Numbered from the stretch's first letter, positions 7,580 through 15,866 are shown. The stretch is 18,883 nucleotides of DNA from Ruthenibacterium sp. (GCA_020025235.1 JAHHSL010000037.1:1-18883); one strand, 5' to 3'. Numbers and translations: made by a program. Notes: generated by a model from the letters alone, not told the origin.

Positions 7580-8485
7580 ATGAGCACACGCAAAAAAAGC
7601 GGATCCGGCTATTTCTTCCGGCAGAAGCTTGCACCATGGCTTCTTCTTGCCGCGCCGATCATATTTACCCTGTGGCTGAAATATTATCCGATTTTGAAGG
7701 CCGTTGCGATTTCCTTCTTTCATTATAATCCGGTCCACCAGCCCGGCGAGCTGCCCGGCGAATTTGTCGGGTTTGAAAACTACGCCACCATGTTCCACAC
7801 CGAATATTACTGGCAGGCGTGGCGCAACAGCTTTGCGTTTTTGATCCTGCAGATGCTGATGACCTTTTTCATCCCCATTATCCAGGCATTGTTCCTCAAC
7901 GAGCTGCGCCGGATGAAAAACGTTTTTTCCACCATGTATCTGCTGCCCACGCTGATCCCCGGCACGATCAACGTCATCATCTGGCGCTGGGTGTGGCATC
8001 CGGATTACGGCGTTGCCAACCAGATCGTCAAATTCTTCGGCGGCGAACCGCAGACGTGGCTCAGCAACCCCGATCTTGTAAAGTTCTGCATCGTCTTTCC
8101 CGGCGTACTCGGCGGGGGCATCAGCGTGCTTTTGTATCTTTCCGCCATTCAGAATGTTTCCCCCGATATCATGGAATCCGCTTCGCTTGACGGATGCACC
8201 GGCTGGAAACGCATCTGGCACATCACGCTGCCCAACATCCGCTATATCATCTTTATTCAAATGGTCATCTCGGTTTCTGCCGCGATGCAGCTTTTGGACG
8301 CCCCGTATATGTTTGCCGCCGGCGGCCCGAGCGGCGCTTCCACCACGCAGGGCATTTACATCTACAACAGCTTCAACAAGGATTTCAACTACGGGCGCGG
8401 TTCCGCCGCTTCGGTGATCCTGATGCTGGTGGTCATGGTGATGACCATGATCCAAATGCATTTTGAAAATGCGGAACAGGAGTGA
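7580..8485 (+). CDS. CUT1 sugar ABC transporter permease (MalF/UgpA-like)
   Basis: This 301-residue inner-membrane subunit forms half of the sugar channel. About six transmembrane segments are visible, beginning with LAPWLLLAAPIIFTLWL near residue 17. The EAA loop that docks the ATPase is at about 198-217 (MESASLDGCTGWKRIWHITLP). The glycine-rich stretch GGPSGASTTQGIYIYNS before the last helix is typical of MalF-like permeases of this size. AAAGGAG (7562-7568) supports the ATG at 7580; an upstream GTG at 7568 overlaps that site and is rejected. The next gene starts six bases after the stop. It works with the lipoprotein encoded divergently. Confidence 0.93.
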   Translation: MSTRKKSGSGYFFRQKLAPWLLLAAPIIFTLWLKYYPILKAVAISFFHYNPVHQPGELPGEFVGFENYATMFHTEYYWQAWRNSFAFLILQMLMTFFIPIIQALFLNELRRMKNVFSTMYLLPTLIPGTINVIIWRWVWHPDYGVANQIVKFFGGEPQTWLSNPDLVKFCIVFPGVLGGGISVLLYLSAIQNVSPDIMESASLDGCTGWKRIWHITLPNIRYIIFIQMVISVSAAMQLLDAPYMFAAGGPSGASTTQGIYIYNSFNKDFNYGRGSAASVILMLVVMVMTMIQMHFENAEQE

Positions 8486-8490
8486 TCACG

Positions 8491-9852
8491 ATGAAAAAGA
8501 CAAATGAATCCAAATCGCAGAAGATCCGCCTTTCCAAAAGCGACCGTTCGCTTCAGTTCGTTTCGATCCTTGTCACCGTCGTTTCGATGCTGCTGATCCT
8601 GTTCCCCTTCGTGCTGACGATCAGCAGTGCCATGAAGGACAACATGAAGATCTATGACGTTCCCCCGAAGCTTCTGCCCGACAGCGCCAATTCGCTTGCC
8701 GTCGCGGTGGATTACACCGGCTTTTCCGGCACGGATGAAGAGCTGGAAGCCCAGCTGCAGGACGATATGGTCAGCACCATGTTCGGCATATACACCAAGA
8801 TGAACCGCGATTCCATATTCGAGGTAAAATTCTACGGCACGCGCGACGGCAGCACGATCTTCTATTCCCGCGCGCACCAGACCCAGCTGCAGCTGGAAAA
8901 GGATTACGGCATTTACGAAGGCACCGTCCTGCAGAACCAGACCCTGCTTTATAAAGACCGCGCCCAGCGCGTTTCGCAGATCATCGGCTATGAATTCGAC
9001 CCCGCCGGCCTTGCCAAGCACACGGCGCCCGCATCCATTCAGGCCGAAACACTGGAAAAGCTCAACACCGTGTTTGAAAAGAAATTCAAGCTGCACGGCC
9101 AGCTTTCCGCCTGCGGCATGCACAAGAACAATCTGCTGCTTTTGGAAAGCTTTATCCATTATATGAAGCTGCCCAACTACATGTACGATGCAAACCCCGT
9201 CATCGAACGCTTCGGCTTCCTTTCCTTTGTCGGCAACACGGTCATCGTCATCGGCTTTGCCATTATCTCGCAGGTGTTCCTGTGCTCGCTGTGCGCATTT
9301 GTCATCAGCCGCCTGCTGCGCCCGCGCGCGGCACGCTTCATGCTTCTTTTCTTCATGGGCGCGCAGATGATCCCCTTTGCCAGCATCATGCTGCCGCAGC
9401 TGATCATGTACCGCAACATGGGCGCTTACAACAATTACGCCGCTCTGCTCTTGCCGTTTTTGTACCCGTTCGGCTTTTACATCTATCTGTTCAAGGGCTT
9501 CTTCGACCGCATCCCCGGTTCGTATTTTGAAGCCGCGCGTCTGGACGGCGCATCCAACTTCTTCCTTTACACGCGCATCTGCATGCCGCTTTCCAAGCCC
9601 ACCATTGCCCTGATCGCACTGCAGACCTTCCTTGGCAACTGGAACGATTTCTTCTGGGCATGGCTCGTCACCGAACGGCAGGATCTGTGGACGCTGAACG
9701 TGGCGCTTTACAACATTTCCAACAATGCAAGCACCAAGCAGAACGCCCTTATGGGCATTGCGCTTGTGACGATGCTGCCCGTCATCGTGATCGCGCTCGT
9801 GTTCTCAAAACAGCTCAAAGCCAGCATCATGTCGTCTGGCGTGAAAGGATAA
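8491..9852 (+). CDS. CUT1 sugar ABC transporter permease (MalG-like) with large extracytoplasmic insertion
   Basis: This 453-residue protein is the second channel subunit. MalG-like permeases usually have about 270-300 residues. The first transmembrane segment is at about 22-46, ending in the usual FPFVLTISSAMKD. The normal proline motif VPPKLLP follows at 57-63. Then comes an unusual mixed helix/strand stretch from about 65 to 220 before the conserved region resumes (FGFLSFVGNTVIVIG, second transmembrane segment from about 247). The EAA loop is at about 347-368 (FEAARLDGASNFFLYTRICMP). Topology places the extra domain outside the membrane, where it could contact the binding protein or the substrate, as the MalF P2 loop does in enteric bacteria. 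AGGAG (8478-8482) supports the ATG at 8491. The next gene follows after four bases. Confidence 0.9.
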   Translation: MKKTNESKSQKIRLSKSDRSLQFVSILVTVVSMLLILFPFVLTISSAMKDNMKIYDVPPKLLPDSANSLAVAVDYTGFSGTDEELEAQLQDDMVSTMFGIYTKMNRDSIFEVKFYGTRDGSTIFYSRAHQTQLQLEKDYGIYEGTVLQNQTLLYKDRAQRVSQIIGYEFDPAGLAKHTAPASIQAETLEKLNTVFEKKFKLHGQLSACGMHKNNLLLLESFIHYMKLPNYMYDANPVIERFGFLSFVGNTVIVIGFAIISQVFLCSLCAFVISRLLRPRAARFMLLFFMGAQMIPFASIMLPQLIMYRNMGAYNNYAALLLPFLYPFGFYIYLFKGFFDRIPGSYFEAARLDGASNFFLYTRICMPLSKPTIALIALQTFLGNWNDFFWAWLVTERQDLWTLNVALYNISNNASTKQNALMGIALVTMLPVIVIALVFSKQLKASIMSSGVKG

Positions 9853-9856
9853 ACCT

Positions 9857-11653
9857 ATGGAACATTTCAAACCCGATATCCGTATCGACCTGCCCGTGCG
9901 CAGCGGCACGGTGCGCAGCCTTGCCGAATTCGGCGCAAAGCCGGAAAAGGGCTTTTGCAGCACGGCGGCCTTTCGCAGTGCGCTGGATTTCTGCCGGCAG
10001 AACCCCGGCACGGTGCTGACCGTGCCGCACGGCGTATACCATTTTTACACAGCTCCCGGTGATATCCACATGCCGGTCCACGGCATCACCGATCTTGTGC
10101 TCGACGGGCAGGGCAGCGAATTCATCTTCCACACGCCTGTGGCTTATTTCGACATCCTGGATTCCTGCCGCATCCATATGAAAGATCTGGTGCTGGACTG
10201 GGCGTGGGAGGACGCGCCCCTTGCCAGCGTGGGCGTGGTGCAGGCCGTTGCGCACGACGGCGCGTATCTCGATATCGTATTCCCCGGCTGCGAAAGCGTG
10301 CCGGAAAATATGGAGATCCGCATCGTCGGCCCGTTTGACGCAAAGCGCTATACACCCGGCTGTCCCGGCGGCATCGAATTCCGCCCGTATGTGGACGACC
10401 ACATCCACCTTTCCGGCGATGCGAAATCCGACGAGGAAATGCAGCATCTGGTGCGTGAACTGAGCAACATCCTGCTGCCGAAAATGGAAAAGCGCGCCGA
10501 TAACGTGCTGCGCATTTACACCAGCCGCCCGCAGTGGGCAAAGCTGCACTTCAAGGCGGGCCAGTGCTACAACTTCCGTCATTTTGAATACGACGGCGTG
10601 GCGGTGCGCACCTGCCGCAGCAGCCACATCACGCTTGAGCGCATCACGATCTACGGCTGCCCCGGCCACGGCTTTCTCAGCAGCGGCGGGGTGCATCACC
10701 TGCATTTCGATCACTGCCGCATCCAGCCGCGCCCGGGCACGGCGCGCAGCGTATCCATTTCGGTGGACTGCCTGCACGTCGGCAATTCCGAAGGACAGTT
10801 CATCATCGAGGACTGCGATTTTTCCGGCGCGGGCGACGACTGCATCAATCTGCACGATAATTCCAGTATGGGCGTGCGCCGTCTGGACGATCACACCCTG
10901 CGTGCACTGCGCGTTGCGGAAAGTGCACTGCAGTTTGAAAAGGGCAGCCGCATCGAGCTTCGCAATCCCGATCTTTCGCCGGTGGGGTATACATCCGTCA
11001 TCGAGGAGCTTTCCTATCAGCCGGAAGAACGCACCTGTATTTTGAAGCTTGCCGATCCGCTGCCCGAAGTACTGGACGACGAAACCGTGATTTTCAACCG
11101 CAGCTTCCACACGGATCATTACATCATCCGCAACTGCCGCTTTACCAACAACCGTGCGCGCGGCGCGCTTTTGCAGGGCAGCCACGGCCTTGTGGAAAAC
11201 AATCTGTTTGAAAATATTCAGGGCGCGGCGATCCAGATCGAAACCGGCTGCGAAAGCCGCTGGAGCGAAGGACAGGGCGTGACCGATCTTTTGATCCGCG
11301 GCAACGTCATCCGCCGCTGCGATCTGAACGCATGGCAAATGGCCGTGATCTACATGGGCGTTTACCTGCCCGGCGGGCGCACGGAATATCCGGTATTTCA
11401 GGATATCGAAGTGTGCGGCAACACGATCGTCGACTGCCCGCGCCTTGCGGGATTCTTCTCCTCCTGCCAAAATGTGCGCGTGCACGACAACGCCGTCATC
11501 AACGCGGGGCAGCTGGATTATTCCGTCCCCTGCTATGGTTCAAGCACCATGGAAGAGCCGATCTACGGCGAGCATTATGAGGGCATCTTCCAGTTTGCGC
11601 ACAGCACGGACTGTTCGGCGGAAAACAACCACATCTTTTCCACGATTTTATAA
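9857..11653 (+). CDS. GH110-like right-handed beta-helix glycosidase (predicted alpha-1,3-galactosidase)
   Basis: This 598-residue protein has the parallel beta-helix repeats of pectate-lyase-like folds, with many short NN/RN-containing turns. It begins with a pectate-lyase-like start (SLAEFGAKPEKG...FCRQNPGTVLTVP) and VLDGQGSEFIFH at 81-92. The closest family I can name is glycoside hydrolase 110, exo-alpha-1,3-galactosidases acting on blood-group-B and alpha-Gal ends. The support is IIRNCRFTNNRARGALLQ (423-440), VENNLFENIQGAAIQIE, and AGDDCINLH (325-333). Asp304, Asp327 and Asp328 have the spacing I recall for the GH110 catalytic aspartates. Length fits the family. There is no signal peptide, so it should act in the cytoplasm on imported sugar. 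It is translationally close to the permease (four-base gap, AAAGGAT site inside the permease end). Other beta-helix glycosidase or epimerase activity is possible. Confidence 0.72.
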   Translation: MEHFKPDIRIDLPVRSGTVRSLAEFGAKPEKGFCSTAAFRSALDFCRQNPGTVLTVPHGVYHFYTAPGDIHMPVHGITDLVLDGQGSEFIFHTPVAYFDILDSCRIHMKDLVLDWAWEDAPLASVGVVQAVAHDGAYLDIVFPGCESVPENMEIRIVGPFDAKRYTPGCPGGIEFRPYVDDHIHLSGDAKSDEEMQHLVRELSNILLPKMEKRADNVLRIYTSRPQWAKLHFKAGQCYNFRHFEYDGVAVRTCRSSHITLERITIYGCPGHGFLSSGGVHHLHFDHCRIQPRPGTARSVSISVDCLHVGNSEGQFIIEDCDFSGAGDDCINLHDNSSMGVRRLDDHTLRALRVAESALQFEKGSRIELRNPDLSPVGYTSVIEELSYQPEERTCILKLADPLPEVLDDETVIFNRSFHTDHYIIRNCRFTNNRARGALLQGSHGLVENNLFENIQGAAIQIETGCESRWSEGQGVTDLLIRGNVIRRCDLNAWQMAVIYMGVYLPGGRTEYPVFQDIEVCGNTIVDCPRLAGFFSSCQNVRVHDNAVINAGQLDYSVPCYGSSTMEEPIYGEHYEGIFQFAHSTDCSAENNHIFSTIL

Positions 11654-11707
11654 TGCAGCCGCCCGCAGGCCGGATGCATCACTTTTCCAGTATGCAAGGA
11701 GATTTTT

Positions 11708-13339
11708 ATGACTGAACATTCCCTGATGGGTGCGATCAGCGCCCGAGAAGAATTTTTCTATCCCGATACCCCGCTTTCCGCGCTGCCGGAGCATCTGCGC
11801 CTTGCCATGCCGAAAAACGGGCGGCCCGGCATCCAGCTTCTGATGCGCAGCGACGCTCCGCTTTCGCTTTCACTGGAAAGCGAAAGCTTTGCCGCGGAAT
11901 GGTTCCGCATGCGCCGTATCCCGGTGGAATACAACACCGGCAACGGCGAAGATCAGGGCGGCGCCATGGTCCTTATGGACCGCCCCGCGCAAAAGCCCGA
12001 TTATGCCACACGCCTTGCCCCGTTTGAGGTATTCGACTGTCTGGAACCGCTGGACGGCGCTCTGGTGCCGGAAAACGGGCTTTGCGCACTTTACCTGTGC
12101 CTTGTGCCCGCGGCGGATATCCCCGCCGGCACGCACACCGCCGTGCTGCACGCGGGCAGCTATCGGTGCGAACTGGAAGTTCAGGTGTATGACGTCACGA
12201 TCCCCGCGGATGCATTCCCCGTCACGAACTGGTTCAATCTGCACGCCATTGCGCACTTTCACGGCCTTGCGGAGGATACGCCGGAATTTTACGAAATGGT
12301 GCGCAAATACGCCCGCTCCATGCGCCGCGTGCACCAGACGCAGTTTTTCCTGAACCTTGACGAGCGCTGCGTTGCGCATCGCGACCCGTACACCTTTGAT
12401 TTTTCCTATCTGGAGCCTGTGATCCGCTGCTTTTTTGAAGAGGGCTTTTCCACCCTGGAGATCGGGCCGATGCTCAGCCGCGGCAAGCGCCCCGACGGCA
12501 CGCCTGATATGTATACCGGCCGCTTCACCTGCGCCATGGCGCCGGATATCCCGATCGACACGCCCGAAGGCTATGCCGTGACGGTGCGGTATGTGCAGGC
12601 TCTGGCGGCGTTCCTTCAAGAGCACGGCTGGGACAAAGACGTTGTGTTCCACATCCACGATGAACCGGACATCCACTGCCCGCCCGAAGCACTGGAACCG
12701 CGCAAGCAGCAGTATTATCTTGCGGCGTCGATCCTGCGCCGCTATCTGCCCGGTGTGCGGGTGATCGAAGCGGTATCCTCCGCCGAATTCCGCGGCGGCG
12801 TGGATATCTGGGTGCCGGGCACGCCCGGATATGAACAGCACAAGGAAGAATTTGATCGGCTGATCGATCTTGGGGAAGAGGTCTGGACGTATGTGTGCTG
12901 CGGGCCGGAGGGAGGCTGGCTCAACCGCTTCCTTGATTTTGCGGTTCTGAAAGGGCGGCTGCTGTTCTGGGGCTGCGCCAAAAACCGCATTTCCGGCTTT
13001 CTGCACTGGGGCTTCAACCAGTTTTCGGAAACGTGGAACCCCTTTGAACAGACAAGCTGTCCCAACGATACCGGCATCGGCACAAACTTCCCGTGCGGTG
13101 ATGCGTTTATCGTGTATCCCGGCACAGACGGCCCGTGGCCCGGCATGCGCATGGAGGCTTCCCGCCGCGGGGCAGAGGACGCCGCGCTGCTTGGGCTGCT
13201 GCGGGAGGCTGCCCCCGCCGCCCATGACGAGCTGGTCGGGCGCGTGTTCCGCTCCAATTCCGATTACAACGACGATCCGGCCTATTTTGAAAGCGTCTAT
13301 GAGGAGCTGCTGCAAAAACTGGAGCTGCTTTCAAACTGA
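11708..13339 (+). CDS. DUF4091 / GH123-like glycoside hydrolase
   Basis: This 543-residue protein has the layout of the DUF4091 group that includes GH123 beta-N-acetylgalactosaminidases. An N-terminal beta-sandwich (about 1-165) leads to a TIM-barrel-like part opening with VTNWFNLHAIAHFHG. The barrel contains VVFHIHDEPDIH, with the Asp318-Glu319 pair that matches the GH123 substrate-assisted catalytic pair. Later come SGFLHWGFNQF (429-439) and FIVYPGTDGPWPGMRMEASRRGAED near 467-490, both typical of DUF4091 proteins. There is no signal peptide, so it should be cytoplasmic. AAGGAG six bases upstream supports the ATG at 11708. It ends the plus-strand transport-glycosidase operon, 54 bases after the GH110-like gene. 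Substrate (beta-GalNAc or a related sugar) is predicted from family only. Confidence 0.8.
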   Translation: MTEHSLMGAISAREEFFYPDTPLSALPEHLRLAMPKNGRPGIQLLMRSDAPLSLSLESESFAAEWFRMRRIPVEYNTGNGEDQGGAMVLMDRPAQKPDYATRLAPFEVFDCLEPLDGALVPENGLCALYLCLVPAADIPAGTHTAVLHAGSYRCELEVQVYDVTIPADAFPVTNWFNLHAIAHFHGLAEDTPEFYEMVRKYARSMRRVHQTQFFLNLDERCVAHRDPYTFDFSYLEPVIRCFFEEGFSTLEIGPMLSRGKRPDGTPDMYTGRFTCAMAPDIPIDTPEGYAVTVRYVQALAAFLQEHGWDKDVVFHIHDEPDIHCPPEALEPRKQQYYLAASILRRYLPGVRVIEAVSSAEFRGGVDIWVPGTPGYEQHKEEFDRLIDLGEEVWTYVCCGPEGGWLNRFLDFAVLKGRLLFWGCAKNRISGFLHWGFNQFSETWNPFEQTSCPNDTGIGTNFPCGDAFIVYPGTDGPWPGMRMEASRRGAEDAALLGLLREAAPAAHDELVGRVFRSNSDYNDDPAYFESVYEELLQKLELLSN

Positions 13340-13358
13340 CGCAGGTTCATTGATACGC

Positions 13359-13394
13359 AAAAAAACGGAGTATACCGCGGTATACTCCGTTTTT
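13359..13394. terminator. Bidirectional intrinsic terminator
   Basis: A perfect 24-base palindrome (13366-13389, arm CGGAGTATACCG) is flanked by seven A and five T. It lies between two convergent genes and can end both the glycosidase operon and the leucine-rich-repeat gene. Its outer stem (CGGAGTAT/ATACTCCG) resembles the terminator at 1585. Confidence 0.92.
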
Positions 13395-13435
13395 CTATCT
13401 GCTTTTCTGTATCCGTGCAGCCGAGACAGTTCCGC

Positions 13436-14458
13436 TCAGCCGATGATCCCGTTCGATGAATAAACATCCAGATCCTTCAGCGGATCGGTGCTTTCATACG
13501 GGTTGCAGGTGACGTCCAGCTGTTCGAGCGCCTTATTGGCGGCAAGCGGCGAAAGGTCGCGGATCTGGTTTTTGTCCACCGCCAGCGTGCGCAGTGCCGA
13601 AAGACCGGAAAGATCGTCCAGTGCCTTGATCTTGTTATCCGAAAGCTTCAGCTCTTCCAGCTTGGAAAGAGCGGCAAGCGGGGTGATGTCCTGCAGGATA
13701 TTGCCGGAAGCATCCAGTTTTTTCAGTTCTGCAAGCGATGCAAGCGGCGAAAGATCGCGCACGATATTTTCCGAAACATTCAGTTCCTCCAGCCCGGCAA
13801 GACCTGCAAGCGGGGCAAGGTCGTCGATGCGCGCTTCGGACAGCGTCAGCTTTTTAAGGCCGGTAAGCTGCGCGATCGCCGCAATGTCCCCCAGTTCCAC
13901 GCCGCTGAAATCCAGTTCTTCCAGCTGCGTCATCGAAGCTGTCAGCTGCGCGAAATCCTCGGCGTCCAGCTTATTGCCCGTAACGCACACACTTTTCAGG
14001 TTTTTCATGCCGAACAGCGGAGAAAGATCCTCCAGATTATTTTGGCTCAGATCCAGTTTTTCCAGCTTTTCCAGCTTTTCGATGCCCGCAAGGCTTGCAA
14101 GCTTATTTGCGGAAAGATCCAGTTCCTGCAGTTCGGGCAGTTTTTCAAGATCCGAAAGTTCTTCCATGCTTTCGATATGGCTTTTCGCAAAAGCCAGCGA
14201 CGTCACTTTGGCAAGGTCGCCTTTTTTCAGGCTGCCCTCGGGCCGGCCAAGCTGTGCGCGGACAGCCGCTTCCACCGCCGGGTTTTCAAACTTTGCCTGT
14301 CCCACCGGCATGGCGAGCTTGAACATAAAGATCGACAGCGCCAGTGCCGCCAGCGCCACAACGATCGACGCCAGCGTGCGGATGACCTTGGCTTTTGCAG
14401 CCGGCTTGTTTTCTTCAGGCTGCGCCGTCTGCGCTGCCTGCATTTCCTTTTCTTCCAT
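13436..14458 (-). CDS. Membrane-anchored leucine-rich-repeat protein
   Basis: This 340-residue protein has a short charged N-terminus, one transmembrane segment at about 25-47 (TLASIVVALAALALSIFMF), and no cleavage signal that I can see, so it is probably an N-in signal-anchored protein with its bulk outside the cell. A short helical cap (ENPAVEAAVRAQLGRPEGSL) is like the caps of internalin-type proteins. About ten repeats of 21-23 residues follow, with the SDS22-like pattern LxxLxxLDLSxNxLxDLxPL, running to residue 330. No LPXTG, GW or other wall-binding tail follows; the protein ends shortly after the last repeat. The start at 14458 is set by AAAGGAAG nearby. It has its own promoter. Function is unknown. 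Such repeats normally bind proteins, and surface attachment or sensing is plausible. Confidence 0.85.
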   Translation of the reverse strand: MEEKEMQAAQTAQPEENKPAAKAKVIRTLASIVVALAALALSIFMFKLAMPVGQAKFENPAVEAAVRAQLGRPEGSLKKGDLAKVTSLAFAKSHIESMEELSDLEKLPELQELDLSANKLASLAGIEKLEKLEKLDLSQNNLEDLSPLFGMKNLKSVCVTGNKLDAEDFAQLTASMTQLEELDFSGVELGDIAAIAQLTGLKKLTLSEARIDDLAPLAGLAGLEELNVSENIVRDLSPLASLAELKKLDASGNILQDITPLAALSKLEELKLSDNKIKALDDLSGLSALRTLAVDKNQIRDLSPLAANKALEQLDVTCNPYESTDPLKDLDVYSSNGIIG

Positions 14459-14546
14459 AATTTCTTCCTTTCCGCCCCGAACTGCTGACGGATGCACACG
14501 GGCACGATCCGTTTTCGGGGTTCCCTAAAAAATCACAACGATTTCA

Positions 14547-14574
14547 GTTATATCAGATTTTTTGGGGATTGCAA
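14547..14574 (-). promoter_or_regulatory. Promoter of the leucine-rich-repeat gene
   Basis: On the minus strand TTGCAA (14574-14569) and TATAAC (14552-14547, preceded by TGA, an extended -10) are 16 bases apart, about 90 bases before the ATG at 14458. Confidence 0.65.
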
Positions 14575-14629
14575 GCAAAAACGCGTTTTTTTGCATAAAA
14601 ACACATAAATCATGCAGAAATATCCATTC

Positions 14630-15802
14630 TTAAGCCGCGCCGCTTTCGTCCCGTTCCGGGCAGCATTTGCAGAAAAGGAAAAAGCACACAGTGAAAATCA
14701 CCATACCGGCAGGCAGCACCATCATCCCCGCGCGATAGCCCACGGCGTCGATCAGCGCGCCGAAGCCGAAATTGAACAGGATATCGAACAGCGACGCCGC
14801 ACTGATGATCGTGCCCGCCGCACCCGAAACCTGCTGCGCGGGGAAATAAAGACGGATGCTCATTACAAGTGTCGGATACAAAACGGAAAGCAGGCTGCCG
14901 GAAAGCGCCCACAGGAATATCGTTTTTTCGCCGCCAAGCGCCCCCGCCGTATACACGATGCACGCCGCCGCGCTGAACATGCGCATGCTGCGCATCATGC
15001 CAAGCTTATCCACAAGCGGGGAAAACAAAAGCCGCCCCGCCATGATGCCGCCGAAGAACAGCGCAAGGCAGTCTGCCGCTTTGGCGGCGTCCATGCCAAG
15101 CCCCTGCACACTGTACACGACAAACCAGTTCATCATGCCGTGTTCGGCCACGAAATAAAAGCCGAACACCGGGATCAAAAACCACGCCGCCTTGTTTTTC
15201 AGCGCCGAGGTCTGCCGCTTTGCCGGGCGCGGTGCATCCCCGTGCTTTGGTTCGGGCACTGCGCCGAACCAAAGCACCAGTGCGGACGCCGCCCCCAAAA
15301 CCAGCAGCAGACGGTTGACGCTGTGCCACGACGAAAAATCCGACGCAAAGCGCCCAAGCAGCGACTGGCTTGCCGTGGTTCCGACGCCCTGTACAAAGAA
15401 GATCAGATTCACAAAAAACGCCGGCGAGGATGCAAACAAAAGCTGCGTGGAAAGATTCAGCGTTGTGTTGAGCAGCGTGGACGCACCCATGGAAAAGAAC
15501 ATGCCGATCAAAAGCAGGCTGTACCGGTCGGTAAACGCAAAAAGCGCCGCCGCACAGCCCCAGATCGCCGTCAGCATCAGGATCGCTCTTTTTTTATCGC
15601 ACCGGTCGATCAGGTTCCCGCCCACCAGCAGAAAAACAAGATTGCCGATATAGCTCACCGTGACGATGATGCCCAGCTGTGCCGCATTCAGCGCGAAATG
15701 GCTGCTGAAAATTGCAGAAAAGATCCCGCGCAGGCTGTCGCTTGCCCCAAGTGTCAGCATCAGCATCAGAAAAGATACAAAAGTAAGTGTATTCCGTTTC
15801 AT
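14630..15802 (-). CDS. Major facilitator superfamily transporter
   Basis: This 390-residue protein has about 12 hydrophobic segments. It carries an MFS loop motif between helices 2 and 3 (GGNLIDRCDKKRAIL), a cytoplasmic middle loop rich in Lys/Arg/Pro (about residues 180-203, EPKHGDAPRPAKRQTS), and the matching C-terminal-half motif GRLLFSPLVDKLGMMRS. The general appearance (GIFSAIFSSHFALNAAQLG at the start) is that of the sugar-proton symporters of the FucP-like type, but the substrate is not determined. The start at 15802 is chosen because it begins the first helix directly; a longer frame to 15871 overlaps the promoter leader. The Shine-Dalgarno sequence is weak. It is a separate unit with its own promoter; it is not clearly linked to the glycan locus. 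Confidence 0.85.
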   Translation of the reverse strand: MKRNTLTFVSFLMLMLTLGASDSLRGIFSAIFSSHFALNAAQLGIIVTVSYIGNLVFLLVGGNLIDRCDKKRAILMLTAIWGCAAALFAFTDRYSLLLIGMFFSMGASTLLNTTLNLSTQLLFASSPAFFVNLIFFVQGVGTTASQSLLGRFASDFSSWHSVNRLLLVLGAASALVLWFGAVPEPKHGDAPRPAKRQTSALKNKAAWFLIPVFGFYFVAEHGMMNWFVVYSVQGLGMDAAKAADCLALFFGGIMAGRLLFSPLVDKLGMMRSMRMFSAAACIVYTAGALGGEKTIFLWALSGSLLSVLYPTLVMSIRLYFPAQQVSGAAGTIISAASLFDILFNFGFGALIDAVGYRAGMMVLPAGMVIFTVCFFLFCKCCPERDESGAA

Positions 15803-15866
15803 GATTTTCACCCGTTTCGCAAAATGATTCCGTCCCTTTGACCGTGAAGGTGCAAAATCCCCTGTC

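Noticed and set aside
9827..11485. A 552-codon minus-strand frame over the GH110-like gene
   Set aside because: Its composition is His/Ala-rich and lacks any motif; the plus frame has the beta-helix and GDD motifs, a ribosome binding site and operon spacing.
11870..13315. A 481-codon minus-strand frame over the GH123-like gene
   Set aside because: There are no recognisable motifs, and the plus strand encodes the conserved HDEP and FLHWGFN signatures.
14571..14596. A/T-rich self-complementary stretch (AAAACGCGTTTT) as terminator of the MFS gene
   Set aside because: The stem is mostly A:T pairs around a CGCG core and overlaps the promoter region of the leucine-rich-repeat gene; it is too weak to call.
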